Shown piece after piece: positions 27,349 through 37,200 of a stretch of DNA of 64,000 nucleotides. The notes under the pieces were generated by a model. The model was not told the origin of the DNA and did no database searches. It was given only the letters and a program-made list of their open reading frames with translations. The stretch comes from an uncultured Christensenella sp. (GTDB taxonomy: Bacteria > Bacillota > Clostridia > Christensenellales > UBA3700). The DNA is taken from assembly GCA_949287655.1 (NCBI GenBank), contig CASEHD010000003.1, positions 132,897 to 196,896 on the forward strand, written 5' to 3'. How positions within the stretch are numbered: the first letter of the stretch is position 1; each line of letters opens with the position of its first letter. A program made the position numbers and the translations under genes.

Positions 27349-29037
27349 TTATTCTTTGTTGTCGTCGGCATTATTCTCACCGGCGTCAAAGTTATAGGTG
27401 TCGCCCATTTCGTCGATACTTTCTACGCCGAGATTTTCAGCCGCTTCTTCGACAGAGCCTGCGCTTTCAGCAAGTTTTGCGGCTTTTCTTGCCTCTATTC
27501 TCGCTACGCATTCGGCCTGTTTCTTTTCCGTGAAGTCGTAGAAGAGGAGCGGGATGCAGCACGCTAAGGTAGACGCGCCGCTGAGAAGCGTGGTCATCAT
27601 CCAGATGCCTTCGAGAGGCGCGTTCGCACCGGTAAGCTTATCTGCGTCAGCGTAACCTTCTGTACCGAGGACGAGAAGAACAACGAACGCGGTCATAGCC
27701 ATACCTATCTTTGAAATGAACGTCTGCATTGAGAAGCAGATGCCTTCCGCTCTCTCGCCCGTCCTATCCTCTAAGTAGTCGATGGAGTCGCCTATCATTG
27801 AATATGTAAGGATGTTGGAGTAGCCGCTCGGCAGACCGAGTATCAGCATTACGATATAGAAGAATACCTGCGAAGCCGTGCTGGTACCGTTGCTGGAAAG
27901 TCCGAGGAAATACAGACCGAGCATCGCCGCGCCGCCAAGCAAATGTGAATATAAGAACAGGTTTCTCTTGCCTATTTTCTTTGAAAGCCACGGGGTCGTC
28001 AGCGTTGCGATAAGACCGCCGGGAACTACGAGAAGGGTCAACGTGGAGAAGATAGCTTCGTCGCCGAGATTGTACTTAGCGTAGTAAAGACCGCTGGTCA
28101 TATAAATGAGACGCAGAGATCCGAGCACGCCGGTCGCGATCATCAGCAGCACGGGCTTGTTCTTTCCGAGAAGTTTGATGTTGTGCAAAAGTCCTGCCTT
28201 GTTGGCATTTTCATCATAGAATCTTTCTTTGGTATTTTTAAAACCTATATAGAACGTCGGAAGCGCTATAACCACGACTACGATCGCCACTATCACGAAC
28301 AGGGTCTTGTATCCGCTTATAAGGTCTGCGTTAGCCGCGCTGATGAGATCTGTGGGAATGTCTTTAAGTTCGCATAACACTTCTTTCCCGGCTGAATCGA
28401 GATAACCGATGATCGTACCGGCGTCGTCTCTCAGAATGCCGTGCGAGCCGTATGCGCTGTTTCTGACAATATTTTGGAAAATGGGAATAAAGACGGTAAC
28501 TACGCCCGCGCCGATAGTACAGAAAAGACGAGCTATCGTAAGCATCGTATTTCTCTTGTCCGTATCCGAAGTCATCGAAGAAGCAAGTCCCCAGTAAGGA
28601 ACGTCGACCGTCGTATAGCAGATACCCCACATAACGTAGATAACGGTTGCGTAAATGAAGTTCTCAACCTCACCGATATCCTTTGAAATGAACATCAATA
28701 CGGTAAAAATGCAGATCGGGATCGGCATATACAACAGCCACGGTCTCATCTTTCCGTATTTTGAACGGGTCATATCGACGATCGTACCCATTATCGGGTC
28801 GTTGAAAGCGTCGAAAAGTCTCGCACAAAGGAACATTATTGCAAGCCATATCGGATTGATTCCTACTGCGTCCGTCAGGAAGAACAGGAAAAAGGATGTG
28901 ACAAGCTGGCAAATAAGGTTCTGTCCGAAGCCCGCGATCGAGTAGGACAAAACTTCTTTGGGCTGCATTTCATCGGGGTTATCCTGATTTGTACCCAAGA
29001 TTTTGTGCAAAAGAGGGATTTCGTTGAGTTTCTTCAT
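27349..29037 (-). CDS. GPH-family glycoside/hexuronide:cation symporter
   Basis: Major-facilitator transporter of the MelB-like glycoside-pentoside-hexuronide family, with 12 predicted helices. Family blocks seen: an N-terminal YSIAGFGQNLICQLVTSFFLFFLTD, the helix 2-3 motif DAFNDPIMGTIVDMTRSKYGKMRPW, and a central VDVPYWGLASSMTSD. An insertion between helices 6 and 7 (about 195-240) and a 60-residue acidic C-terminal tail make it longer (562) than MelB (about 470). It has its own promoter and an upstream palindrome that could be an operator. Substrate unknown; the nearby gal genes make a galactoside possible, but that is inference. Confidence 0.9.
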   Translation of the reverse strand: MKKLNEIPLLHKILGTNQDNPDEMQPKEVLSYSIAGFGQNLICQLVTSFFLFFLTDAVGINPIWLAIMFLCARLFDAFNDPIMGTIVDMTRSKYGKMRPWLLYMPIPICIFTVLMFISKDIGEVENFIYATVIYVMWGICYTTVDVPYWGLASSMTSDTDKRNTMLTIARLFCTIGAGVVTVFIPIFQNIVRNSAYGSHGILRDDAGTIIGYLDSAGKEVLCELKDIPTDLISAANADLISGYKTLFVIVAIVVVVIALPTFYIGFKNTKERFYDENANKAGLLHNIKLLGKNKPVLLMIATGVLGSLRLIYMTSGLYYAKYNLGDEAIFSTLTLLVVPGGLIATLTTPWLSKKIGKRNLFLYSHLLGGAAMLGLYFLGLSSNGTSTASQVFFYIVMLILGLPSGYSNILTYSMIGDSIDYLEDRTGERAEGICFSMQTFISKIGMAMTAFVVLLVLGTEGYADADKLTGANAPLEGIWMMTTLLSGASTLACCIPLLFYDFTEKKQAECVARIEARKAAKLAESAGSVEEAAENLGVESIDEMGDTYNFDAGENNADDNKE

Positions 29038-29083
29038 AGTTTTCCTTCCTTATAAGTGTAAACGGCTTTTGACCGTTAAAATA

Positions 29084-29112
29084 ATTTTAACACAATTTTA
29101 ATTATAATACAA
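29084..29112 (-). promoter_or_regulatory. SigA promoter of the GPH transporter
   Basis: TTGTAT, 17-bp spacer, TAAAAT with an extended TGT on the minus strand, about 50 bp before the start codon. Confidence 0.75.
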
Positions 29113-29148
29113 TTACTTCTCACAAAAAAATAAGCATAAAAATGCATT

Positions 29149-29172
29149 AATAATAGACAGGTGTCCATTATT
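29149..29172. promoter_or_regulatory. Palindromic putative operator upstream of the transporter promoter
   Basis: AATAAT, A, GACA, GG, TGTC, C, ATTATT: a 24-bp inverted repeat with one mismatched pair, 37 bp upstream of the -35 box. The position suits an activator site. No candidate regulator is adjacent. Confidence 0.5.
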
Positions 29173-29240
29173 TCTTGAAAATTTGACTTTTTACTACGAC
29201 GATTTATAAAAATAACGGGTGTTTTTATTCAAAATACGGC

Positions 29241-29265
29241 AAAAAAAGCGGCGCGAACGCGCCGC
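29241..29265 (-). terminator. Terminator of the mazF-type gene
   Basis: On the minus strand, 8-bp perfect stem GCGGCGCG/CGCGCCGC with a 2-nt loop, then seven Ts. Confidence 0.9.
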
Positions 29266-29285
29266 GAAAAATACTTATCCGCCTT

Positions 29286-29630
29286 TCACTCGTAAAATCC
29301 GAGACTTATCATAAGAGCACGGTTGACCCTGCTCATAACGTCGGACGGTATCTCCCCTATCCTGTCTTTTAAGCGGCATTTGTCGAGGGTGCGTATCTGT
29401 TCGAGCAGTACGACGGAATCCTTCGGCAAGCCGTACTCCTTCGCCCCCAGTTCTATATGAGTCGGAAGCTTCGCCTTGTTTATCCTGCTGGTCACCGCCG
29501 CCGCGATAACCGTGGGGCTGTACTTGTTGCCGACGTCGTTCTGCACGACCAGCACGGGGCGCACGCCTCCCTGTTCGCTTCCGACGACGGGACTCAGATC
29601 GGCGTAATACAGTTCTCCTCTTTTTATCAT
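29286..29630 (-). CDS. MazF/PemK-type endoribonuclease (EndoA-like toxin)
   Basis: Sequence-specific single-strand mRNA endonuclease. The 114-residue protein follows the Bacillota EndoA/NdoA pattern: [41 protein letters not shown] with the catalytic Arg, [16 protein letters not shown] with the conserved Thr, and [13 protein letters not shown]. The frame begins further upstream, but the ATG at 29630 has a GGAG site 6 nt before it and matches the family start. A MazE/EndoAI antitoxin is not beside it, so it is an orphan here; in many Clostridia the antitoxin is absent from the mazF locus too. It lies below the small RNA at 29732-29846. Confidence 0.93.
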   Translation of the reverse strand: MIKRGELYYADLSPVVGSEQGGVRPVLVVQNDVGNKYSPTVIAAAVTSRINKAKLPTHIELGAKEYGLPKDSVVLLEQIRTLDKCRLKDRIGEIPSDVMSRVNRALMISLGFYE

Positions 29631-29731
29631 CGTTATCTCCGAAAAATAATAAATTGTCCCCGTTTCATTGTATGAGCCCGGAGGGAACAATGTTATTTTT
29701 GACAAAGAGTAAAAATTTAATCGGATAAATT

Positions 29732-29757
29732 AAAAAAGAGACAACTTTCGTCGTCTC
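29732..29757 (-). terminator. Terminator at the end of the 29.8-kb RNA
   Basis: On the minus strand, GAGACGAC/GTTGTCTC forms an 8-bp stem (one G-U) capped by a GAAA tetraloop, then six Ts. It lies 102 bp before the mazF start. Confidence 0.9.
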
Positions 29758-29846
29758 TTGCCTGCGAGGTCGGAACAGTACCCAACCGAAACGGTTAGTT
29801 CGGGTTGATATGCCGACAACTGACATAAGTCAGGTTCGCTACCTTG
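29732..29846 (-). ncRNA. Unassigned structured small RNA or mRNA leader upstream of mazF
   Basis: A minus-strand transcript of about 115 nt is bounded by a strong promoter and a textbook terminator. It folds readily: an outer GCGA/UCGC helix encloses a hairpin CUGAC-UUAU-GUCAG and a second arm closed by GUCGG/CCGAC, with an inner AACCG/CGGUU hairpin flanked by CCC/GGG. There is no ORF of note. I do not recognise it as 6S RNA, tmRNA, RNase P, T-box or a common riboswitch. I see no good promoter between its terminator and mazF, so it might be an attenuating leader for mazF rather than a free-standing RNA. Confidence 0.65.
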
Positions 29847-29851
29847 CACAC

Positions 29852-29881
29852 ATATTATCATTTAAGACAGCCGCCTGTCAA
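29852..29881 (-). promoter_or_regulatory. Promoter of the 29.8-kb RNA
   Basis: Perfect TTGACA (plus-strand 29876-29881), 18-bp spacer, TAATAT (29852-29857); the overlapping GATAAT with a 16-bp spacer is an alternative. Start expected near 29845. Confidence 0.8.
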
Positions 29882-29922
29882 ATATAATAAGTGATTTTAA
29901 AAAAATATACGTCTCTTTATAT

Positions 29923-31407
29923 TCACGCGATATGCGAATCCACGACGCTTTTCGCCGCCTTGCAGACGTCGCTTGCCAGCACGCCCCAGTCGCCGTACTC
30001 CTTTTCCGCTTTCTTTGCCGCGATCGCGCATAAATACGCGCCCGCGCACGCCGCGTCGAATAAGGATATACCGCGCGCCGCAAAGCCGCATATCGTGCCG
30101 GTAAGCACGTCGCCGCTGCCGCCTTTCGCGAGGGCGGGCGTTCCGTCGGCGATAAGCGCGACGTCTTTCCCGTCCGTGACCACGGTCGTCGCGCCTTTAA
30201 GAAGCACGGTGCAGTCGCACGAGATCGCAAGATCTTTCGCGGCGGCTGCCGGGTCTGACAATATCTCGTCCACGCTTTTTCCGGTAAGCCTCGACGCCTC
30301 TTTCGGATGCGGAGTAAGAAGAAGCCTCGCCTTTTTGTCTTTCAGCTTTATAATGTTTTTGCAAAACGCATTCAGCGCGTCCGCGTCCATGATGCAGTCG
30401 CAGTCAAAGTTTTTAACGATATATTCGCATATCTTGGCGTTTTCCTCTCTGTCGCCTCCCATACCCGGACCGATAGCGACGGCGGTCACGCCTCTCATCG
30501 CCTTGTCAATGCTTCCCCTGTCGAAAACAAACGCTCCGTCCTTGTCCGCCATCGGAAAAAGAGTGCTTTCGACAACGCTTTCGGCATACGCGCCCGATAT
30601 CGAATATGGCACGCAAAGGGTATTGAGCCCCGCGCCCGCTCTCAAAGCAGCCCTGCCCGCTTCCGCCAGCTTGGGCGCGCCGGGAAATTCGCGCGAGCCG
30701 CCTATTATAAGACTTTTGCCGAAGCTGCCCTTATTGCAATTTTTCTTTCTGGGCTCAAAAAATTTTTTGACGAACTCCCCGTCAACGACCGCGTACTTTT
30801 CGCCGGTTATCGGAATTCCGATATCTACCGCGACGATCTCGCCGCAATAATCTTTGCCGTCGCCCAGAAGAAGCCCGCTTTTAACGGCCTGCACAGCCAC
30901 CGTCTTATCCGCTTTTACCGCCTTGACCGCTCTGCCACCCGTACCGTCGAGACCGCTGGGGATATCCGCGGCGACCACTTTGGCACGGCTTGAATTGATC
31001 CTTTCGATGACATCGGCGTACTCGTGTTTCGGCTCGCCCGAAAAACCTGTGCCGAATATACAGTCGACGATAAGATCGCAATCGAAGTCGCAGTCGGCTG
31101 CCGGATATATCCTGTCAAATCCGCCGCTTATAAGTTTATCCTTATAATAAGTCGCGTCGGGCGAAAGATCTTCGCAAATATAATACACGGACACGTCGGA
31201 TCCGACTTCCGCCATAAGGCACGCGAGCGCGAACCCGTCGCCGCCGTTGTTTCCCTTGCCGCAGATTATATAAGTTTTGCCGCTCTTGTCTATATTGTCG
31301 AAAATGTCTTTTGCGGCGCGCGCCATAAGCTCTACGGACGGCACTCCGCCCGCAATGCAAGCTCTGTCGCTTTCAGCCATTACCTTATTTGAAACGACGT
31401 ATCTCAT
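29923..31407 (-). CDS. nnrD: Bifunctional NAD(P)H-hydrate epimerase and ADP-dependent dehydratase
   Basis: Repairs NADHX and NADPHX, damaged hydrated cofactors. The N-terminal YjeF_N epimerase domain (about 1-210) has IICGKGNNGGDGFALA and the Asp in ADIPSGLDG; the C-terminal ribokinase-like dehydratase domain (about 220-490) has GPGMGGDREENAK, MDADALNAF, LTPHPKEASRL and the catalytic GGSGDVLTG. The ATG at 31407 is preferred over a GTG two codons earlier, being 5-6 nt from AAGGAG. It overlaps the ygiQ-recX operon with a 2-bp gap after recX. The nnr-mazF neighbourhood is common in Bacillota. Confidence 0.96.
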   Translation of the reverse strand: MRYVVSNKVMAESDRACIAGGVPSVELMARAAKDIFDNIDKSGKTYIICGKGNNGGDGFALACLMAEVGSDVSVYYICEDLSPDATYYKDKLISGGFDRIYPAADCDFDCDLIVDCIFGTGFSGEPKHEYADVIERINSSRAKVVAADIPSGLDGTGGRAVKAVKADKTVAVQAVKSGLLLGDGKDYCGEIVAVDIGIPITGEKYAVVDGEFVKKFFEPRKKNCNKGSFGKSLIIGGSREFPGAPKLAEAGRAALRAGAGLNTLCVPYSISGAYAESVVESTLFPMADKDGAFVFDRGSIDKAMRGVTAVAIGPGMGGDREENAKICEYIVKNFDCDCIMDADALNAFCKNIIKLKDKKARLLLTPHPKEASRLTGKSVDEILSDPAAAAKDLAISCDCTVLLKGATTVVTDGKDVALIADGTPALAKGGSGDVLTGTICGFAARGISLFDAACAGAYLCAIAAKKAEKEYGDWGVLASDVCKAAKSVVDSHIA

Positions 31408-31409
31408 AA

Positions 31410-32024
31410 TCACTCCTTTTCTCTGAGCCGCGAAAGGCAGCGCGCGATCACGTCATGCCCGTAACCTCTGTAAGACAGAAATCTGACGAGCCGCGCGACG
31501 TATTTTTCGTCCGCAAGGTCCTTCCCCGCAGCGTGTTTTACAGCTAAGGCGTACGCGTCGTCCTCTTCGGTCGAAACGCTTTTCAGCGCGTATTCAATAT
31601 ACTCGGAAGCAACGCCGCGCTGTTTTAATTCGTCTCTCAGCCGCCTCGCGCCTTTGACTCCGCGGTTAACTTCGACATACCTGACCGCGTATTCTTTGTC
31701 GTCGATATAGTTATAGCTTTTGAGTTTTTCGATCGTATATTCGACGACTACCTTGCCGTAACCCTTGTCGTAAAGCTTTTGCGCAATCTTTTTTTCGGTG
31801 CATACGTAGCGCGAAATATATCCCAGCGCATATTCGAAAGCGTTGCGTTTGTCTGATTCGAAAATGATGTTCGCCAGCTCTTTTTCGTCTATCTCTTTAC
31901 CTTCTTCCAGTCTTTTGGCAGCGGCTACCAGCGCGCTTATCGAGCCGTAAAATTCGCCGTCGAGATACAGGTTTACCCTGTCTTTATCCCTCTTGTTGGG
32001 TTTGACTTCCGTGATAACGCTCAT
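31410..32024 (-). CDS. recX: RecX family regulatory protein
   Basis: Binds RecA filaments and limits or modulates recombination. The 204-residue all-helical protein shows the RecX triple repeat: RNAFEYALGYISRYVCTEKKIAQKLYDKGY, KEYAVRYVEVNRGVKGARRLRDELKQRGV and KYVARLVRFLSYRGYGHDVIARCL are present as segments (quoted here by their first and last residues only in function). The ATG overlaps the ygiQ stop by 4 bp. recA is not next to it. Internal gene of a ygiQ-recX-nnrD operon. Confidence 0.9.
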   Translation of the reverse strand: MSVITEVKPNKRDKDRVNLYLDGEFYGSISALVAAAKRLEEGKEIDEKELANIIFESDKRNAFEYALGYISRYVCTEKKIAQKLYDKGYGKVVVEYTIEKLKSYNYIDDKEYAVRYVEVNRGVKGARRLRDELKQRGVASEYIEYALKSVSTEEDDAYALAVKHAAGKDLADEKYVARLVRFLSYRGYGHDVIARCLSRLREKE

Positions 32025-34015
32025 CTTTTACCCTTCTTTCCGGAAGGCTTTTTACCTTTTCCGCCGTTCTTTAAAAAAGCTTGATTTTTCCTGCTCGTGT
32101 CCGTAAAAGCCGCTTTTACGCGCTTTGAGGCTTTGTTTTTATCTCCGTTTCCGGCGCCCTTTTCTGAAGATGCGCCATCTTTTTCAGCCGCCTTTCTCTC
32201 TTTCGCCCTCGCGACCGCTTCCTCTTTGGTAGGCTTTATAAGGCACCCTTCGGTAAACCCGATGAGATCGCTCCTGCCCGCCTCGACGAGCGCCTCGTGC
32301 ACAAGGTCGTAATTGCTCTTTTTGCGCCATTGCATAAGCGCGCGCTGCATCATCTTTTCGCGCTTATCCCGGGGCACGTATATCGGCTTTCCGTTATCCG
32401 GATTTATACCTGTATAATACATACAAGTAGATTTGGTAGACGGGGTCGGATAAAAGTCCTGTACCTGCTCAGGCATATAGCCGATAGATTTAAGATACTC
32501 TGCAAGTCTCACCGCGTCTTTTAACGTACAACCGGGGTGAGACGATATAAGATACGGGACAAGATACTGCTTCTTTCCCAGGCGCGCGTTCAGGTCGTCG
32601 AATTTCTTTTTGAACGCAAGATAAAGCGAAAAAGCAGGCTTGTTCATCGCTTCGAGAACATTGTCCGAAACGTGCTCCGGCGCAACTTTGAGCTGCCCGC
32701 TTATATGGTGTCTGACAAGTTCTTTCAGGAACGTATCGTCCTTGTCGTACATCACGTAATCGTACCTTATGCCGCTTCTGACAAACACTTTTTTTACGCC
32801 TTCGAGCTGACGGAGCTCGCGCAAAAGCTCAATATACTCCTCATGCGAAACCTGCAGATTGGGACATTTTTTAAATCCTATGCAAGGTCTGTCCGCGCAT
32901 ACGCCGTGCTTCATTTGCTTCGCGCAGGCTGGGTCGCGGAAATTCGCGGTCGGACCGCCTACGTCGTGAATATAGCCTTTGAAATCCTTGTCTGCGACAA
33001 GCTTTTTCGCCTCTTCGACAAGGCTTTCCTTGCTGCGTTTCTGAACTATCCTGCCCTGATGGTAGGTCAGCGCGCAATAGTTGCACGAACCGTAACATCC
33101 GCGCACCGACGTGAGCGAAAATTTGACTTCCTGCATAGCGGGCACGCCGCGCGTATACGACGGGTGATAGTCGCGCATATACGGCAGTTCGTAGACCGCG
33201 TCCATCTCTTCGGGAGAAAGCGGAAGCTGACATTTGTTCTGCACCACGTATTTGTTCAGGTGCTTTTGAAGAAGTATCTTCCCGTTGACGTGGTCGTTCT
33301 GCTTTGACTGCGCGTTGAACGCCTCTACGTAAGCCTTTTTATCGTCTCTGACCTGTTCGAATGACGGACAGAATACCGCTTCTCTCGTCTCTATCGCCTT
33401 TTTGAGCTTCGCGGACAGCTTGTCGAACGTTTCCAGATAACAGGTGCCGCGCACGTCTCTTATATCTTTGAGCGGAACGCCTTTTTGCACGAGTTTTATT
33501 ATCTCCGTTATCGGTCTTTCGCCCATGCCGTATATAAGAAGGTCCGCGCCGCTTGAAACGAGTATGCTCGGCATAACGCGGTCCGCCCAGTAATCGTAAT
33601 GCGCGAAACGGCGGAGCGAAGCTTCTATCCCGCCGATGACTATCGCGCTTTCGGGAAAAAGTCTTTTTAAATTATGGCAATATACGTCCACGCACCTGTC
33701 CGGTCTTTTGCCTACGTCGCCGCCCTCGCTGTAAACGTCGACGTCGCGCTTTCTCTTCGCAACCGTATAGTTGTTGACCATGCTGTCCACAACGCCGCCC
33801 GTTACAAAAAATCCTACGCGCGGAACGCCGAATTTTTTATAATCTTCGTCGCTCTGCGGCTGAGAAAGTATAGCGACGCTCATGCCCAGACTTTCGAGAA
33901 GCCTGGACACTATCGCGTGTCCGAACGACGGGTGATCGCAGTACGCTTCACCTATCACGTAAACTATGTCGGGCTGCCGCCCGTTCAATTCTTCGGGAGT
34001 TATCGGTAAAAACAT
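32021..34015 (-). CDS. ygiQ: YgiQ-family radical SAM protein (UPF0313)
   Basis: Radical SAM enzyme of unknown reaction. The 664-residue protein has the family's N-terminal DIVYVIGEAYCDHPSFG region, the cluster-binding motif CYGSCNYC in RGCYGSCNYCALTYHQGR, the VGGPTANF and GIRYDY blocks, and a basic Lys-rich C-terminal tail of about 60 residues. Comparison with E. coli YgiQ, whose equivalent region begins FLPMSREE, supports this start. No Shine-Dalgarno precedes the ATG; instead a promoter -10 box ends 6 nt upstream, so the mRNA is probably leaderless. First gene of ygiQ-recX-nnrD, all with 4-bp overlaps or close spacing. Confidence 0.92.
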   Translation of the reverse strand: MFLPITPEELNGRQPDIVYVIGEAYCDHPSFGHAIVSRLLESLGMSVAILSQPQSDEDYKKFGVPRVGFFVTGGVVDSMVNNYTVAKRKRDVDVYSEGGDVGKRPDRCVDVYCHNLKRLFPESAIVIGGIEASLRRFAHYDYWADRVMPSILVSSGADLLIYGMGERPITEIIKLVQKGVPLKDIRDVRGTCYLETFDKLSAKLKKAIETREAVFCPSFEQVRDDKKAYVEAFNAQSKQNDHVNGKILLQKHLNKYVVQNKCQLPLSPEEMDAVYELPYMRDYHPSYTRGVPAMQEVKFSLTSVRGCYGSCNYCALTYHQGRIVQKRSKESLVEEAKKLVADKDFKGYIHDVGGPTANFRDPACAKQMKHGVCADRPCIGFKKCPNLQVSHEEYIELLRELRQLEGVKKVFVRSGIRYDYVMYDKDDTFLKELVRHHISGQLKVAPEHVSDNVLEAMNKPAFSLYLAFKKKFDDLNARLGKKQYLVPYLISSHPGCTLKDAVRLAEYLKSIGYMPEQVQDFYPTPSTKSTCMYYTGINPDNGKPIYVPRDKREKMMQRALMQWRKKSNYDLVHEALVEAGRSDLIGFTEGCLIKPTKEEAVARAKERKAAEKDGASSEKGAGNGDKNKASKRVKAAFTDTSRKNQAFLKNGGKGKKPSGKKGKR

Positions 34016-34021
34016 AATTAT

Positions 34022-34050
34022 ATTTTAGCACGCGCGCGGACAAATTTCAA
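34022..34050 (-). promoter_or_regulatory. Extended -10 promoter of ygiQ-recX-nnrD
   Basis: TTGAAA, 17-bp spacer, TAAAAT with TGC in front. The -10 box ends 6 nt before the ygiQ ATG, placing the start codon at or next to +1. Confidence 0.75.
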
Positions 34051-34182
34051 CAGCAATGCCGGAATATTCAAAAGACCGCCATCCCGCAATATTTTAAAAA
34101 GCCTGCTTCTTAGCTCTGATCTTCACGCCGTCTCTGTCTTAAAACGTATTGATTGAAAACCTTTACCGCGGATCAGAATGAA

Positions 34183-34218
34183 AATAAAGAAAAGGGAGCG
34201 CATAACCGCGTTCCCTTT
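34183..34218 (-). terminator. Terminator of the pur operon
   Basis: On the minus strand, GGGAACGC/GCGCTCCC forms an 8-bp stem (one G-T) with a 6-nt loop, followed by TTTTCTTT; it lies about 20 bp after the purL stop. Confidence 0.8.
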
Positions 34219-34236
34219 GATTTATAGCTGTTTTAA

Positions 34237-37200
34237 TTACTGAAAATACTTTACGCCGCTTTCAAACAGCTTCATATCGTAGTTGCCTTCGACATTCTTG
34301 TAAAGGTTGTCGTCGATTCTTTCGGCGTGTCCCATCTTTCCCAGCACTCTGCCGTCGGGCGAGATAATGCCCTCGATTCCGTACATACTGCCGTTGGGAT
34401 TGAACGGGCTGACCATAGTGGCAAGGTTGTTGTTGTCGACATACTGCGTAGCGACCTGCCCCGCCTTTATCAGCTTTTCGAGTTCTTCGGGAGAAGCGAC
34501 GAATCTGCCCTCGCCGTGACTGACGGGCACGCTGAACACGTCGTCGACCTTTACCGAAGAAAGCCACGGGGATTTGTTGGTCGCGACCCTGACTCTTACT
34601 ATCGTCGAAACGTGGCGGGATATGTTGTTGAACGTAAGTGTCGGCGCTTCCGCTTTCTGTTCCCTGATGTCGCCGTACGGCACGAGACCCAGTTTTACGA
34701 GCGCCTGGAACCCGTTGCATATACCCAGGGCGAGCCCGTCTCTGTTATACAAAAGATCCATTACCGCGTCCTTTATCGCGGGATTGCGGAAGGTCGTAGC
34801 AATGAATTTACCGCTGCCGTCCGGCTCGTCGCCGCCGCTGAAACCGCCCGGGAACGCGAGTATCTGCGCCTTTCCTATCGCCGCGGCGAGCGCTTTTACG
34901 CTCTCCTCTATGTCCGCCGCGCTCTGGTTTTTGATGATGAATATCTCCGCTTTCGCGCCCGCTCTTTCAAACGCCCTCGCGGTATCGTCCTCGCAGTTCG
35001 TGCCGGGAAACGCCGGGATAAGAACGGTGGGGCGCGCGATATGCTGCGGGGTGCGCTCCGGCTTTCTCGCGCAGCAGATAAGATTGCCTACACTGCCGCT
35101 CGCGGGAGCCGTCGTCGGGAATATGCTTTCAAGAGTTCCTTCGAACGCCTTTATCATCTCGTCGCACCTGACGGGCGTACCGCATATGTTCGCGGTATGC
35201 GTATTGTTGAGCGTTGCGATAAGGCGCGGCTCGAATTCAGCCGCGAAATCCGCGTTCTCGCATTGTACGGCAAAGTCGCCCATACGCGGCGCGAACATCT
35301 CTTCGTCGAGTTCATCCATATCCACGCCGACTTTGTTGCCCAGGCAGCCTTTGAGTACCGCCGCGACCGCGCCGCCTTCTTCGACGACGTTGCACGACCT
35401 GATAAGACCCTTTTCGATCGCGTCCGCCATAACGTCGTACAGCTTGACCACCTTGTCGAATACGGGCATATTGTATTCGTCCCTGGGAAGAGAGATAACG
35501 TATATCTTGTCCGCTTTCTTATCTTCGACGACGGTGTTGGATATCAGCTTGCTCGCCTTGGATATACCCATCGCGAAGCTTATGAGCGTGGGCGGGACGT
35601 CTATATGTTCGAAAGTACCGCTCATGCTGTCCTTGCCGCCGATCGCGCCGACTCCAAGGTGGAGCTGTGCATACAGCGCGCCGAGAAGCGCGGAAAGCGG
35701 CTGACCCCAGCGTTTGGGATCCTTATTCAGTCTCTTGAAAAACTCCTGCAAAGAAAGTCTTACCGTCTGCCGTCTCACGCCGCTCGCGACCAGTTTACTT
35801 AAAGAGGTCACTATCGAATAGACCGCGCCGGTAAACGGAGACTGGCTCATAAGATGCGGATTGCAGGCGTACGCGCTTACGGTCACGGTGTCCGTCCTGC
35901 CTTTAACGGGAGGCTTCGCCGCCATTACTACGGACGGGGTAAGCTGATACTTTCCGCCGAAAGGCATAAGCACCGTGCGCGCGCCTATCGTACTGTCGAA
36001 CATCTCGCCGAGACCTTTCTGTGAGCATACGTTGAGCCTTGAAAGCTCGTTCAGCACCGCTCCTTTAATGTCGCCCGCAAGGAAAGCTTTTTCCGTGCCC
36101 GTGTTCGCCTTATCAAGATAAGTCGCGGTGGTTTCTTCTATTTCTGCGTCTTGTTTCTGTTTTACGCCGTTGGTGTCGAGGAACGCGCGTTTAAGGTCCA
36201 CTATGCAGTTGCCCGCAAAGTACATTCTCATTCTGCCGTTGTCTGTCACGACCGCGACAGCCGTTGCGCCGAGGTTCTCTTCTTTCGCCGCCGCGACGAA
36301 TTTGTCGACGTCGTTCTTGTCGAGAACGACCGCCATTCTCTCCTGCGATTCGGATATCGCGAGTTCCGTGCCCGACAAGCCCTCGTATTTCTTGGGTACC
36401 TTGTCGAGGAATATATCCAGGCTGTCCGCGAGCTCTCCGATAGCGACCGAAACGCCGCCCGCGCCGAAGTCGTTGCACTTTACTATCAGTCTGCTTACGT
36501 CGGGGTTTCTGAACAGCCTCTGTATCTTGCGTTCTGTCGGAGGATTACCCTTTTGCACCTCCGCGCCGCAGACCTCGACCGACTTTTCCGTATGCGCCTT
36601 AGAAGATCCGGTCGCGCCGCCGCAACCGTCTCTGCCGGTATCGCCGCCCAGCAGGACTATTACGTCGCCCTCTACGGGCTTTCTTCTGACCACGTTTGCC
36701 GCGGGAGCGCCCGCGATAACGTAACCGGTCTCAAGTCTCTTCGCCTTGTATCCTTCGTGATACATTTCGCTGACCTGACCGGTTGCAAGACCGATCTGGT
36801 TGCCGTAGCTGGAATATCCCGCCGCCGCGGTCTTCGTAATGACGCGCTGCGGAAGCTTGCCTTTCAAAGTCTTTTCTACAGGCTCCCTCGGATCCGCGCA
36901 GCCCGTGACGCGCATAGCCTGATATACGAACGTTCTGCCCGAAAGCGGATCTCTTATCGCGCCGCCGAGGCAGGTCGCCGCGCCGCCGAACGGTTCTATC
37001 TCCGTCGGGTGGTTGTGCGTTTCGTTCTTGAACATTATCAGCCACTCTTCGTCCTTGCCGTCCACGTCCACGTTTACGCGTACGGAGCACGCGTTTATCT
37101 CGTCGCTGACGTCGAGGTTGTCGAGTTTTCCTCTCCTTTTGAGCTCCTTGACCGCGATAGTCACGATGTCCATAAGACATCTGTACTTGTCGGGTCTCGT

